Shown here: positions 33,142 through 41,151 of the stretch, one piece after another | Numbering within the stretch: the stretch's first letter is position 1 | Layout of the letters: every line of letters begins with the position of its first letter | Source of the DNA: Actinomycetes bacterium | Lineage (GTDB): Bacteria > Actinomycetota > Acidimicrobiia > Acidimicrobiales > RAAP-2 | Length of the DNA: 46,187 nucleotides | Direction: 5' to 3' | Assembly (NCBI GenBank): GCA_021803085.1 | Contig: JAJZMD010000082.1 | Location: 1 to 46,187 of the forward strand | Program-made: the position numbers and the translations under genes | Notes under the pieces: generated by a model | Told to the model about the DNA's origin: nothing | The model's input: the letters and a program-made list of their open reading frames with translations, nothing else | Databases searched by the model: none

Positions 33142-35055
33142 ATGCCGGTCACCGTGATGGTCGCCGGCGGCGCGCCGCTCGGGGGCGAGCTGCGGGTGCC
33201 CGGGGACAAGTCGATCTCGCACCGCGCGCTGTGCATCGGCGCCCTCGGGGAGGGCACGTCGGTCGTGCGTGGACTCTCCGACGGCGACGACGTGCGGCGG
33301 ACCCGGGACGCGCTCGCCGCGCTCGGAGCAGAGGTGCACGACGACGGCGACGTCGTGACGGTCAGCGGGGGCCGCGGCGTGCTGCACGCCCCCGGCGCAC
33401 CGCTCGACTGCGGGAACTCGGGGACCGGCATGCGCCTCCTCGCGGGCCTCGTGGCCGGGCTGGACGGAGAGACCGTGCTCGTGGGCGACGCGTCGCTGTC
33501 GTCGCGCCCGATGGACCGCGTCGCCGCGCCGCTCTCCGCCATGGGCGCCACGGTGACCGGTCGCGGGCCGCGCTGCTTCCCGCCCCTCACGGTGAAGGGA
33601 GGCGGGCTCCAAGGGGTCGAGTGGACCCCCGAGGTGGCGAGCGCGCAGGTGAAGTCGGCGGTCCTCCTGGCAGGGCTCAGCGCCAGCGGGGTGACCGTCG
33701 TCCACGAGCCGGTGCGCACGCGCACGCACACCGAGGAGCTCCTCGAATCCGCGGGAGCAGACATCGAGGTGGTCGACGACGGGGTGGGCCGCACCGTGCG
33801 CGTGCGCGCGTCGCCGCTCGAGCCGCTCGACCTGATCGTGCCGGGCGACCCGTCGCAGGCCGCGTTCTGGGTCGTGGCGGGCTGCATCGTGCCGGAGAGC
33901 GCGATCCGGGTGCGCGCGATCTACGCGGGGGCGACCCGGACGGGCTTCCTCGGCGTGCTCGTGCGCATGGGCGCGTCCGTGGACGTCGTCACCAGGCTTC
34001 GAGACGGCGGCTCGTGCGCGGACGTGGCCGCGCGTTCGGCGCCCCTCAGCGGCACGGTCGTCCACGCGTCGGAGATCCCGTCGCTGGACGAGGTGCCGGC
34101 CCTCGCCCTCGCCGCGGCGTCCGCCGAGGGGACGACGCGCTTCGTCGGCATGGGTGAGCTGCGGGTGAAGGAGAGCGACCGGCTCGAGGGCACCGCGCGG
34201 CTCGTCGAAGCGATGGGCGCCGCGGCACGGGTCGAGGGTGACGACCTCGTGATCGAAGGCGTGCGCCCCGGCGGGCTCCGGCACTTCCGCTTCGACAGCG
34301 GGGGAGACCATCGGATGGCGATGGCGGCCGCGGTCGCCGCGCTCGCCGCCGGTCCGGGGGAGAGCCGGATCGACGGGTTCTCCGGCGTCGCCACCAGCTA
34401 TCCCGCGTTCCTCCAGCACCTGCGCCACCTCGGCGGCGGGGCGCGCGTGCAGCTGGTGGCGATCGACGGGCCCGCCGGCTCGGGGAAGTCGACCGTGTCG
34501 ACGGAGATCGCCGCGCGTCTCGGCGTGGCACGGCTGGACACCGGCGCCATGTACCGCGCCGTCGCATGGGCTGCGCTCGAGCGCGGGGTCGACCCGTCGG
34601 ACGCGCCGGCGGTGGCCGAGCTCGCGCGCGACGCGGCCATCGACCCGGGCCCCCCCGATGTCTCGATCGACGGCGTGGTCGTGACGGGCGCGATCCGCGA
34701 CGCGCCGGTCAATGCCGCGGTCTCGACGGTCGCCGCCAACCCCGCGGTGCGTGCGACGCTCGTGGAGCGGCAGCGGGCGTGGGCGGCCGCGCACGGAGGC
34801 GGCGTCGTGGAGGGCAGGGACATCGGGACGGTGGTCTTCCCGGATGCGGACGTGAAGGTGTTCCTCACCGCCACGCCCGAAGAGCGCGTCCGGCGCCGGC
34901 ACGACGAGGCGGCCGACGGGATCGCACGGCGCGACGAGCTCGACACCACCCGCGCCGCGTCGCCGCTCGCACGGGCGGACGACGCGAAGCTCGTCGACAC
35001 GACCGGGCGCACCGTCGACGACGTGGTCGATGAGGTCCTCTCGTGGCTGCGCTGA
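33142..35055 (+). CDS. Fused EPSP synthase (AroA) and cytidylate kinase (Cmk)
   Basis: One uninterrupted frame of 637 codons encodes two enzymes. The first part (about 1-432) is 3-phosphoshikimate 1-carboxyvinyltransferase of the shikimate pathway: PGDKSISHRA, LDCGNSGTGMRLL, SRPMDRV, SLDEVPALALAA (catalytic Asp), GELRVKESDRLEG (catalytic Glu) and DHRMAMAAAVAALA. The second part (from about 436) is cytidylate kinase: P-loop AIDGPAGSGKSTVS, LDTGAMYRAVAW, EGRDIGTVVFPDADVKVFLTA and RRHDEAADG, ending at normal Cmk length. No stop or gap separates them. An internal GTG at 34447 could also start free Cmk. The ATG at 33142 follows GGAGG by 11 nt; a GTG at 33115 overlapping the tyrA stop is an alternative. 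aroA and cmk are usually adjacent, which explains the fusion. Confidence 0.93.
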   Translation: MPVTVMVAGGAPLGGELRVPGDKSISHRALCIGALGEGTSVVRGLSDGDDVRRTRDALAALGAEVHDDGDVVTVSGGRGVLHAPGAPLDCGNSGTGMRLLAGLVAGLDGETVLVGDASLSSRPMDRVAAPLSAMGATVTGRGPRCFPPLTVKGGGLQGVEWTPEVASAQVKSAVLLAGLSASGVTVVHEPVRTRTHTEELLESAGADIEVVDDGVGRTVRVRASPLEPLDLIVPGDPSQAAFWVVAGCIVPESAIRVRAIYAGATRTGFLGVLVRMGASVDVVTRLRDGGSCADVAARSAPLSGTVVHASEIPSLDEVPALALAAASAEGTTRFVGMGELRVKESDRLEGTARLVEAMGAAARVEGDDLVIEGVRPGGLRHFRFDSGGDHRMAMAAAVAALAAGPGESRIDGFSGVATSYPAFLQHLRHLGGGARVQLVAIDGPAGSGKSTVSTEIAARLGVARLDTGAMYRAVAWAALERGVDPSDAPAVAELARDAAIDPGPPDVSIDGVVVTGAIRDAPVNAAVSTVAANPAVRATLVERQRAWAAAHGGGVVEGRDIGTVVFPDADVKVFLTATPEERVRRRHDEAADGIARRDELDTTRAASPLARADDAKLVDTTGRTVDDVVDEVLSWLR

Positions 35056-35795
35056 GCGGCGGCGCAGACCCGGCAGAGGTCGCGGCCGGCCACGCCGCGG
35101 GCGCCGCTGGCCCGAAGGCCGGGCCCACCGGGCCGTTCCGTCTCGACACGCGGCGCACCGCCTGGTACCGACTGGCGCGCCTCGTCTTCACCAGTGTGGT
35201 GGGTGCATGGCTCCGCCCCGTGGTGACCGGCCGCGACCGCGTGCCGACCGAGGGACCGGCGATCCTCGCGCCGGTCCACCGGTCGTTCGCCGACTTCGCC
35301 TTCTCGGCGTTCCTCACGCGCCGCAAGCTCTTCTTCATGGCCAAGGACGACCTCTGGAAGAGCCGCGCGCTCGGGAGGCTGCTGACCGGGCTCGGCGCGT
35401 TCCCCGTGCATCGAGAGGGCGCGGACCGCGAAGCGCTGCGGCGTGCGCAAGAGGTGCTGGAGCGCGGCCAGCTCCTCGTGATGTTCCCGGAGGGGACGCG
35501 TGGGCAGGGCGCGTCGATCGGCCCCCTCCACGAGGGCGCCGCCTTCCTCGCGGCGCGCACCGGCGCCCCGATCGTCCCCGTCGGCATCGGCGGGTCGGAG
35601 GTCTCGATGCCGAAGGGCCGGCGGATCCCCAAGCGGTTGCGCATCCAGGTGGTGGTGGGCGAGCCCGTCACGCCGCCGGAGAGCGGTGAGAGCGGACGGG
35701 TGCCCCGCCGCCAGCTGCACGCGACGACCGAGGAGCTGCGTCGGGCGATCCAGTCCGCCTACGACACGGCACGCCGCGACTTCGAGCGCGCCTGA
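35043..35795 (+). CDS. 1-acylglycerol-3-phosphate acyltransferase (PlsC family)
   Basis: This family acylates lysophosphatidic acid to phosphatidic acid in membrane lipid synthesis. The 250-residue protein has the acyltransferase box HRSFAD (His79, Asp84), the glycerophosphate-binding FPEGTRG (148-154), and the later APIVPVGIGGSE. A short hydrophobic stretch near 45-60 (ARLVFTSVVGAWLRPVV) is the membrane anchor. The N-terminal 35 residues are low-complexity Ala/Gly. The GTG at 35043 overlaps the end of the fused kinase by 13 nt, so it is the last gene of the scpA-to-plsC run. In many actinobacteria cmk-plsC is followed by der (engA); that gene is not here. Confidence 0.93.
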   Translation: MAALSGGADPAEVAAGHAAGAAGPKAGPTGPFRLDTRRTAWYRLARLVFTSVVGAWLRPVVTGRDRVPTEGPAILAPVHRSFADFAFSAFLTRRKLFFMAKDDLWKSRALGRLLTGLGAFPVHREGADREALRRAQEVLERGQLLVMFPEGTRGQGASIGPLHEGAAFLAARTGAPIVPVGIGGSEVSMPKGRRIPKRLRIQVVVGEPVTPPESGESGRVPRRQLHATTEELRRAIQSAYDTARRDFERA

Positions 35796-35845
35796 CGCGC
35801 CCCGTTACGCTGCCCACCGAGAGAGCCGAGCAGAGGGGGGGACCG

Positions 35846-36757
35846 GTGCCGCTCGATCCCGACGTCGCCACCATGTTGGAGCAGTTCCCGCCGTTCGACA
35901 CGAGCCAGTCCGCCGAAGCGGCTCGGGTCGCCGGCCGGGCACGCCAGGCGCTTCGCTCAGGCGACCCGCACGTGCAGGCGGCCGACCTCACCATCCCCGG
36001 CCCCGCGGGAGCGATCCGGGCCCGCCACTACGTCCCTTCCGCCGGGAACCTTGGCCGGGGATTGCTCGTCTACTACCACGGCGGCGGGTTCGTCCTCGGG
36101 GACCTCGAGAGCCACGACGGGATCTGCCGCGACCTCGCGGCCTGCTCGGACGCGGCGGTGCTCGCCGTCGACTACCGCCTCGCTCCCGAGCACCCCTTCC
36201 CCGCGGGTGTCGAGGACGCGTGGGCGGCGCTCGCCTGGGCGCACGAGCAGGCCGGCGCGCTCGGTGCCGAACCGGGGAACCTCGCCGTCGGCGGAGACAG
36301 CGCGGGCGGCAACTTCGCGGCGGTCGTCGCCCTCATGGCCCGCGACGCAGGCGTTCCTCTCCGGCTCCAGCTCCTCGTGTACCCCGTCACCGACGGGACC
36401 GAGGAGCGCCGCGCCGTTCGAGCGGGCGACGACGCGGGCGTCTTCTTGACCACCGCGGCGATGGACTGGTTCGAGGGCCACTACCGGGCCGATCGCGGTG
36501 ACTGGAGGGCCTCGCCGCTGCTCGCCGAGGACCTCACCGGGGTGGCGCCTGCGGTCGTGCTCACCTGCGAGTACGACCCGCTGCGCGCCGAGGGCGACGA
36601 GTACGCGCAGCGCCTTTCGGCCTCGGGCGTGCCCGTCACCCACCGCTCCTACCCCGGGCTGGTCCACGGGGTGCTCGGCATGGGTGCCGTCGTCCCGGCC
36701 GCCCAGGCGCTGATGGACGAGTGCTGCACGGCGCTCAGGACCGCCCTCGGCGCGTGA
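35846..36757 (+). CDS. Alpha/beta-hydrolase, HSL-type esterase/lipase
   Basis: This 303-residue hydrolase of the hormone-sensitive-lipase group cleaves ester bonds of small or medium acyl substrates. It shows the oxyanion motif HGGGF (78-82), YRLAPEHPFPAGVEDAWAA, nucleophile Ser152 in GDSAGG, catalytic Asp244 (EYDPLRAEGD) and His274 (GLVHG). No signal peptide is visible, so it acts in the cytoplasm. The GTG at 35846 follows AGAGGGGGGG at suitable distance. A TACGCT element at 35806..35811 may be its -10. It opens the accessory block (hydrolase, alcohol dehydrogenase, binding protein, amidohydrolase), which suggests ester and alcohol catabolism. The real substrate is not evident. Confidence 0.92.
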   Translation: MPLDPDVATMLEQFPPFDTSQSAEAARVAGRARQALRSGDPHVQAADLTIPGPAGAIRARHYVPSAGNLGRGLLVYYHGGGFVLGDLESHDGICRDLAACSDAAVLAVDYRLAPEHPFPAGVEDAWAALAWAHEQAGALGAEPGNLAVGGDSAGGNFAAVVALMARDAGVPLRLQLLVYPVTDGTEERRAVRAGDDAGVFLTTAAMDWFEGHYRADRGDWRASPLLAEDLTGVAPAVVLTCEYDPLRAEGDEYAQRLSASGVPVTHRSYPGLVHGVLGMGAVVPAAQALMDECCTALRTALGA

Positions 36758-36793
36758 AGGGGGCGCTGCTCGGACGAGCGCGCAACGAACGCA

Positions 36794-36822
36794 TTGTGAC
36801 GGCCCACCGGCTTCGCTACGAT
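36794..36822 (+). promoter_or_regulatory. Sigma-70-type promoter of the alcohol dehydrogenase gene
   Basis: TTGTGA (36794..36799), a 17-nt spacer and TACGAT (36817..36822) form the best promoter match in the window. Transcription from about 36829 gives an 84-nt leader that holds the hairpin at 36864..36887 and a strong ribosome-binding site. Confidence 0.6.
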
Positions 36823-36863
36823 CGGGTGACGGCGGTGCAGAGCCATGCAGCGTGCCGGCTTGG

Positions 36864-36887
36864 GGGGGACCGCGACGCGGGTCCCCC
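36864..36887 (+). promoter_or_regulatory. Leader hairpin that can compete with the ribosome-binding site
   Basis: GGGGGACC (36864..36871) pairs perfectly with GGTCCCCC (36880..36887) around an 8-nt loop. The same TCCCCC (36882..36887) can instead pair with GGGGGA (36902..36907), the Shine-Dalgarno of the dehydrogenase gene. The two structures exclude each other, one leaving the ribosome site free and the other covering it. This is a geometric observation; function is inferred. Confidence 0.45.
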
Positions 36888-36912
36888 GGCGCAGAACGCG
36901 AGGGGGAAGCGC

Positions 36913-38112
36913 ATGTTGGAGCGGTCGTTCGCAGGAGCGGGCACCAGCACCGAGGGCGCCTCGGCTTCGAGACGGGAGGCGCCGGCTGGCGAGACGGTGA
37001 GCAGGACCCGCGCCGCGGTGCTGCACGAGGCCGGAAAGCCCTGGGACATCGTCGAGCTCGACCTCGACCCCCCGAAGGAGACCGAGGTCCTCGTCGAGCT
37101 CAAGGCTGCCGGCCTGTGCCACTCCGACGAGCACGTGCGGGCCGGCGACAGCCGCGCCCGGCTCCCCATGGTCGGTGGGCACGAGGGGTCCGGCGTGGTC
37201 GTGGCCACGGGCGCCAAGGTCACCCGGGTCGCGGTGGGCGACCACATCGTCTGCTCGTTCATCCCGGTCTGCGGCACCTGTCGCTACTGCCAGACCGGGC
37301 GCTCCAGCCTGTGCGATCGCGGCCTGTTCGCCGGCGTCGGGTGCCTGCCGGACCAGACCTTCCGCTTCCACGAGAACGGCGAGGACGTCGGCGGGCTGTG
37401 CGTGCTGGGCACCTTCTCGGAGTACGCGGTGGTCTCGGAGTGGTCGGTCACGAAGATCCACGACTGGCTCCCCTTCGACATTGCGGCGCTGGTCGGCTGC
37501 GGGGTCACCACCGGGTGGGGCTCGGCCGTCTACGCTTCGCAGGTGCGGGCGGGCGACGCCGTCGTCGTCTTCGGCATCGGCGGGGTGGGCATCAACGCGG
37601 TGCAGGGCGCTCGCTTCGCCGGAGCGAAGCACCTCGTCGCCGTCGACCCGGTCCCGTTCAAGCTGGAGATGGCCGAGAAGGTCGGCGCCACCCGGACGTT
37701 CACGGACCCCGACGAGGCGCAGGACTACATCACCGAGGTCACCTGGGGCCAAGGTGCGGACCACGCGATCTTGACCGTCGGTGTGATGACGGCCGACGTG
37801 GTCGACCGGGGCATCAAGATCGTCGGGAAAGGCGGCACGATCACCATCACGGGCATCCCGAAGCAGGGCGAGATGACCATCGTGCAGAACAGCGCCGCCA
37901 TCACCGGCTGGCAGAAGCGGATCCAGGGCACCATCTTCGGCTCGTCGAACCCGCTCTACGACATCCCGCGCCTGCTCTCCTTATGGGAGAGCGGCGACTT
38001 GATGCTGAACGAGCTGATCACGCGGCGCTACAAGCTCGAGGAGGTGAACGAGGGATACCAGGACATGCTGGACGGGAAGAACGTCCGGGGGGTCATCGTC
38101 TACGACGACTGA
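36913..38112 (+). CDS. Zinc alcohol dehydrogenase, NDMA-dependent (nicotinoprotein) type
   Basis: This medium-chain dehydrogenase oxidises alcohols. The closest recognisable group is the actinobacterial NDMA-dependent family, which keeps NAD bound and passes electrons to another acceptor. Numbered from the ATG at 36913 (399 residues), the catalytic zinc ligands are Cys69 (GLCHSDEH) and His90-Glu91 (GGHEGSG), and the structural zinc cysteines are 120, 123, 126 and 134. GCGVTTGWGSAV and the Rossmann loop FGIGGVG (220-226) follow. The ATG has AGGGGGAAG 4-5 nt upstream but adds about 28 unconserved residues. A GTG at 36997 gives the family-typical start (371 residues). No mycofactocin genes are in the window. 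It is preceded by its own promoter and structured leader. Confidence 0.9.
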   Translation: MLERSFAGAGTSTEGASASRREAPAGETVSRTRAAVLHEAGKPWDIVELDLDPPKETEVLVELKAAGLCHSDEHVRAGDSRARLPMVGGHEGSGVVVATGAKVTRVAVGDHIVCSFIPVCGTCRYCQTGRSSLCDRGLFAGVGCLPDQTFRFHENGEDVGGLCVLGTFSEYAVVSEWSVTKIHDWLPFDIAALVGCGVTTGWGSAVYASQVRAGDAVVVFGIGGVGINAVQGARFAGAKHLVAVDPVPFKLEMAEKVGATRTFTDPDEAQDYITEVTWGQGADHAILTVGVMTADVVDRGIKIVGKGGTITITGIPKQGEMTIVQNSAAITGWQKRIQGTIFGSSNPLYDIPRLLSLWESGDLMLNELITRRYKLEEVNEGYQDMLDGKNVRGVIVYDD

Positions 38113-38116
38113 GGAC

Positions 38117-38157
38117 GCGGCGTACGCCGCAGCTACGGGGCAGGCGGGCGCGCCCGC
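38117..38157. repeat. Pair of perfect 14-bp palindromes after the dehydrogenase gene
   Basis: GCGGCGTACGCCGC (38117..38130) and GCGGGCGCGCCCGC (38144..38157) are both perfectly self-complementary, and their centres are 27 bp apart. They lie 4 nt after the dehydrogenase stop and about 90 nt before the binding-protein start. They could be operator sites or hairpins limiting read-through. Confidence 0.5.
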
Positions 38158-38243
38158 ACGGGCACGAGTCTCCTGACGGGTCACCGGGGGAGCATCAGGT
38201 GCACGAACAACTGCAAGGCCAGCGAACAGGGAGGGGTAGTGGA

Positions 38244-39947
38244 GTGAGAGAGCACTCGATGACGGAGCGCGGGGGGCCGCCGGCTCGGCGTCGCAGGCGG
38301 GCACTGCTCGGAGCCGGCACGGCGTCGATCGTGGTGGCGATGGTCGCGCTGATCAGCGCAGGCACGCTCGCCTCGGCCGCGACACGCTCGCACGCCGCCG
38401 CGCACCATGCGGCCGTGCACCGTGGAGCCGCGCACGTCGCTGCGCCGCCGTGCCCGTACTGCGGCGGCGTGAAGCCGAAGGAGGGCGGCTCGCTGACGGT
38501 GCTCGAGTGGACCGGCTACGAGGGGAGCTGGCCCGGCCTCGACCCCGAGACCGACACCAACGGCGGCGCGGACATCAGCTACCTCGACGCCATCTTCGGC
38601 GAGCTCTTCGCGCTCGGCCCGAAGGGCAAGACCATCGGCGACCTCGCCACCGGCTACAAGTACACGAACCACACAAAGACGATCGAGGTCTTCATCCGCA
38701 AGGGCGTGAAGTTCTCCGACGGCGAGCCGTTCACGCCCCAGGCGGTGGCTGCCGACTGGAAGGTCGACGTCACGACCAACTGCTCGTGCAAGCCGGTCTT
38801 CGCCCAGAAGACGCCGCCGGTCATCAAGGTGATCCCGGGCGGCGTCTCGATCACGCTCGACTACGTGGACGCCTCGTTCATCGCCGCGATGCAGGGGAGC
38901 ATCTTCAACTGGATCGTGGCGCCCGGGGCCCTCGCCAAGGAGGGAGCTGCGAAGTACGCCATCGACCCAGTCGGTGCGGGCCCGTTCAAGGTGGTGAGCG
39001 ACACCCCGAGCTCGGTCCTCGAGCTGAAGAAGAACCCCCTCTACTGGCAGAAGGGGCTTCCCTACCTGAACAGGCTCACCTTCAAGTCGGTGGCGAACAC
39101 AGAGGCGGCCTACGAGGCGATGCTCGCAGGGACCGGGCAGGCGTTCGAGGACGTCTCCTCGCCCACGCTGGCGAAGGCGTTCGGATCGCACTTCACGCTC
39201 ACGAGCGAGCCGTCGACCTCGCCCTACGACATCCAGCTCAACACGTCGATCCCGCCCTTCAACAACATCACAGCGCGCAGGGCGATCTACTACGCCACCA
39301 CAGCCAAGGTCCTCGACGACAAGCTGTTCGGTGGGAAGACCCCGGTGGGCCAGTCCTTCGAGGCGCCGGCCGGCAAGTTCTACGAGCAGAACGTGCCGGG
39401 CTACATCGGCTACACACTGAGCAAGGCGAGGGCGATCGTGAAGAAGCTGGGCGGCCTGTCCTTCACACTCTTCACGATCCAGAACGTCCAAGCCCAGAAC
39501 ATGGACGAAGCCCTGCAGACGATGTACCAGGACGCGGGGATGACGGTGACGCTGAAGGAGTACACACTGTCCGCCCTCGTCGCGGAGTTCCTGGGAGGGA
39601 AGTGGCAGATCGCGCTGCAGACGGCGGGCGCCTACACACCGGCGACCGGTGTCGGGGTGGCCTTCCGCTTCACATCGCACTCTCCGTTCTCGGGCGTCCA
39701 CTCCGCGCAGCTCGACACACTGCTGTTGAAGGCGTCGGGGACGACCACAACAGCGGTCCGGGACGGGTACTACAAGAAGGCGGCGGCGCTCATCGCCAAG
39801 GAGGCGTGGGGACCGTTCCTCTTCCCGATCAACGGCTACGACACCGTGATCCACGGCGCGGGCGCGCCTGGCCTCTCGACCCCGCTCGACGCGGTGGACG
39901 TCGTGCCGGCGATCCTGTGGCAGTACGCCTACAACAACAACTCCTGA
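38244..39947 (+). CDS. Peptide/nickel-type ABC substrate-binding protein (DppA/OppA family), orphan
   Basis: This 567-residue extracellular binding protein is of family 5 (peptides, some sugars and metals). A basic n-region (ARRRRRALLG) and a hydrophobic core (to about residue 47) form the signal peptide. A His-rich stretch (SHAAAHHAAVHRGAAH) and a CPYC motif (Cys70, Cys73) follow. The fold's landmarks come next: DGEPFTPQAVAADWK, VGAGPFKVV, LKKNPLYWQKGLPYLNRL, and ITARRAIYYATTAKV. There is no lipobox. The GTG at 38244 follows GAGGGG; an ATG at 38259 is possible. No permease or ATPase gene is nearby, so it must work with a transporter encoded elsewhere or act as a receptor. A strong terminator follows. 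Confidence 0.88.
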   Translation: MREHSMTERGGPPARRRRRALLGAGTASIVVAMVALISAGTLASAATRSHAAAHHAAVHRGAAHVAAPPCPYCGGVKPKEGGSLTVLEWTGYEGSWPGLDPETDTNGGADISYLDAIFGELFALGPKGKTIGDLATGYKYTNHTKTIEVFIRKGVKFSDGEPFTPQAVAADWKVDVTTNCSCKPVFAQKTPPVIKVIPGGVSITLDYVDASFIAAMQGSIFNWIVAPGALAKEGAAKYAIDPVGAGPFKVVSDTPSSVLELKKNPLYWQKGLPYLNRLTFKSVANTEAAYEAMLAGTGQAFEDVSSPTLAKAFGSHFTLTSEPSTSPYDIQLNTSIPPFNNITARRAIYYATTAKVLDDKLFGGKTPVGQSFEAPAGKFYEQNVPGYIGYTLSKARAIVKKLGGLSFTLFTIQNVQAQNMDEALQTMYQDAGMTVTLKEYTLSALVAEFLGGKWQIALQTAGAYTPATGVGVAFRFTSHSPFSGVHSAQLDTLLLKASGTTTTAVRDGYYKKAAALIAKEAWGPFLFPINGYDTVIHGAGAPGLSTPLDAVDVVPAILWQYAYNNNS

Positions 39948-39964
39948 TCGACGTACGGTCCACA

Positions 39965-40000
39965 CCCAGCGCTCGCCGACCCGGCTCGGCGAGCGCTGGG
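39965..40000. terminator. Bidirectional terminator hairpin between convergent genes
   Basis: CCCAGCGCTCGCCGA (39965..39979) and TCGGCGAGCGCTGGG (39986..40000) form a perfect 15-bp stem with a 6-nt loop. It lies exactly between the stop of the plus-strand binding-protein gene (39947) and the end of the minus-strand amidohydrolase gene (40008). No T tract follows on either strand, as is common in high-GC actinobacteria. Confidence 0.85.
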
Positions 40001-40007
40001 GGGTGGG

Positions 40008-41042
40008 TCACGCGATGTGGAAGACCCGCTCCGCGTTGCGGTGAGAGACGAGAGCTCGCTCCTCGTCGCTGATGGGGGCGGAGTCCAAGAAGGCGACCGC
40101 AGGCGCCGTCGGCTGGTACGGGTAGTCGATCGCCCACAGCACGCGCTCGGCGCCGAGGGCCTTGATCGAGAAGTCGAGCGCCAGGTGGGACTCGAGCCCG
40201 CTCGTCGTGATCACGAAGTTGCGCTGCAGGTACTCGCTGGGCCGCAGCTCGAGGCGCGGGCCCCAACCGAGGTCTGCGTTGCGGCGCTGCATGAAGTCGA
40301 GGCGCCAGGCCCAGAAGTGGACCGCCTCACCCATGTGCCCGAGGCAGAGCTGCAGGCGGGGAAAGCGGTCGAGCACGCCGCTCGCGATGAGGCGGACCGC
40401 GTGGGTCGACGTCTCGATGCCGTAGCCCCACATCGCCGCCCACAGCCCGTAGTCGCGCAGGGGGTCGGCGAGCCCGGCGGAGGCGCCGCGGGGATGGATG
40501 TAGATGCAGGCGCCGAGCGCCTCGGCGGCTTCGAGCACCGGCCAGTACTTCGGATGGTCGAGGTACTCGTCGTTCGTGTGCGAGTTCACGACGAAGCCGT
40601 GCAGCCCGAGGTCCTCGATCGCCCTTCGCATCTCCTCGGCCGCACGCCTGGGCGACTGGGGCGCGAAGCTCGCGAGCCCTGCGTAGCGCCCGGGGTGCCG
40701 CGCGATCGCCTCGGCGAGACGGTCGTTGGCGAGCGTGGCGAGCCCGGTCGCGGTGTCGGCGTCGAACATCTGGACCCCGGGCGCCGTGAGCGAGAGGAGC
40801 TCGACGTCGACGCCGTTGGCGTCCATGTCGGCGATCCGCAGCTCGTCGAGGTCCAAGAGGCGGTCGAGGAAGACCGATCGTCCCGGCGGGCTGGCGTAGA
40901 TGGCTCTGAGGAGGGGGATGTCCAGGCTGGTGCCGGGCGCCTCGGCGATCACCTTGTGCGCCGCGGCCACCTCGGGGATCACGAAGGCTTCTTCGGTGGC
41001 GATCCGGCGGAGCGTCTCGTGCTGGTCTGCGTGGTCGCTCAC
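40008..41042 (-). CDS. Amidohydrolase-2 family protein, dihydroxybenzoate-decarboxylase-like
   Basis: This 344-residue TIM-barrel metal enzyme belongs to the ACMSD/resorcylate decarboxylase branch of the amidohydrolase superfamily. Visible metal or catalytic positions are Glu18 in ATEEAFVIPE, His183 (YIHPRG), His236 (CLGHMGEAVHFWAWRLDF) and Asp306 (WAIDYPYQP). The first motif reads EEAF rather than EEHF. EEAF is found in 2,3-dihydroxybenzoate-type decarboxylases and EEHF in 2,6-dihydroxybenzoate (gamma-resorcylate) types. Decarboxylation of an aromatic acid is therefore the likely reaction, with the substrate unproven. The GTG at 41042 follows GGGGGACC. It converges on the binding-protein gene and probably forms a single-gene transcript. 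Confidence 0.88.
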   Translation of the reverse strand: MSDHADQHETLRRIATEEAFVIPEVAAAHKVIAEAPGTSLDIPLLRAIYASPPGRSVFLDRLLDLDELRIADMDANGVDVELLSLTAPGVQMFDADTATGLATLANDRLAEAIARHPGRYAGLASFAPQSPRRAAEEMRRAIEDLGLHGFVVNSHTNDEYLDHPKYWPVLEAAEALGACIYIHPRGASAGLADPLRDYGLWAAMWGYGIETSTHAVRLIASGVLDRFPRLQLCLGHMGEAVHFWAWRLDFMQRRNADLGWGPRLELRPSEYLQRNFVITTSGLESHLALDFSIKALGAERVLWAIDYPYQPTAPAVAFLDSAPISDEERALVSHRNAERVFHIA

Positions 41043-41151
41043 GGTGGTCCCCCAAGCGGGCCGTTCGGGGCCCGCGCTCGCGTCGGGGATGCGTTCTAGC
41101 GCGCCCGCCGGCCGGCGTCAACGAGCGCACCGGAGGTCCGGTCGGCCTGGG

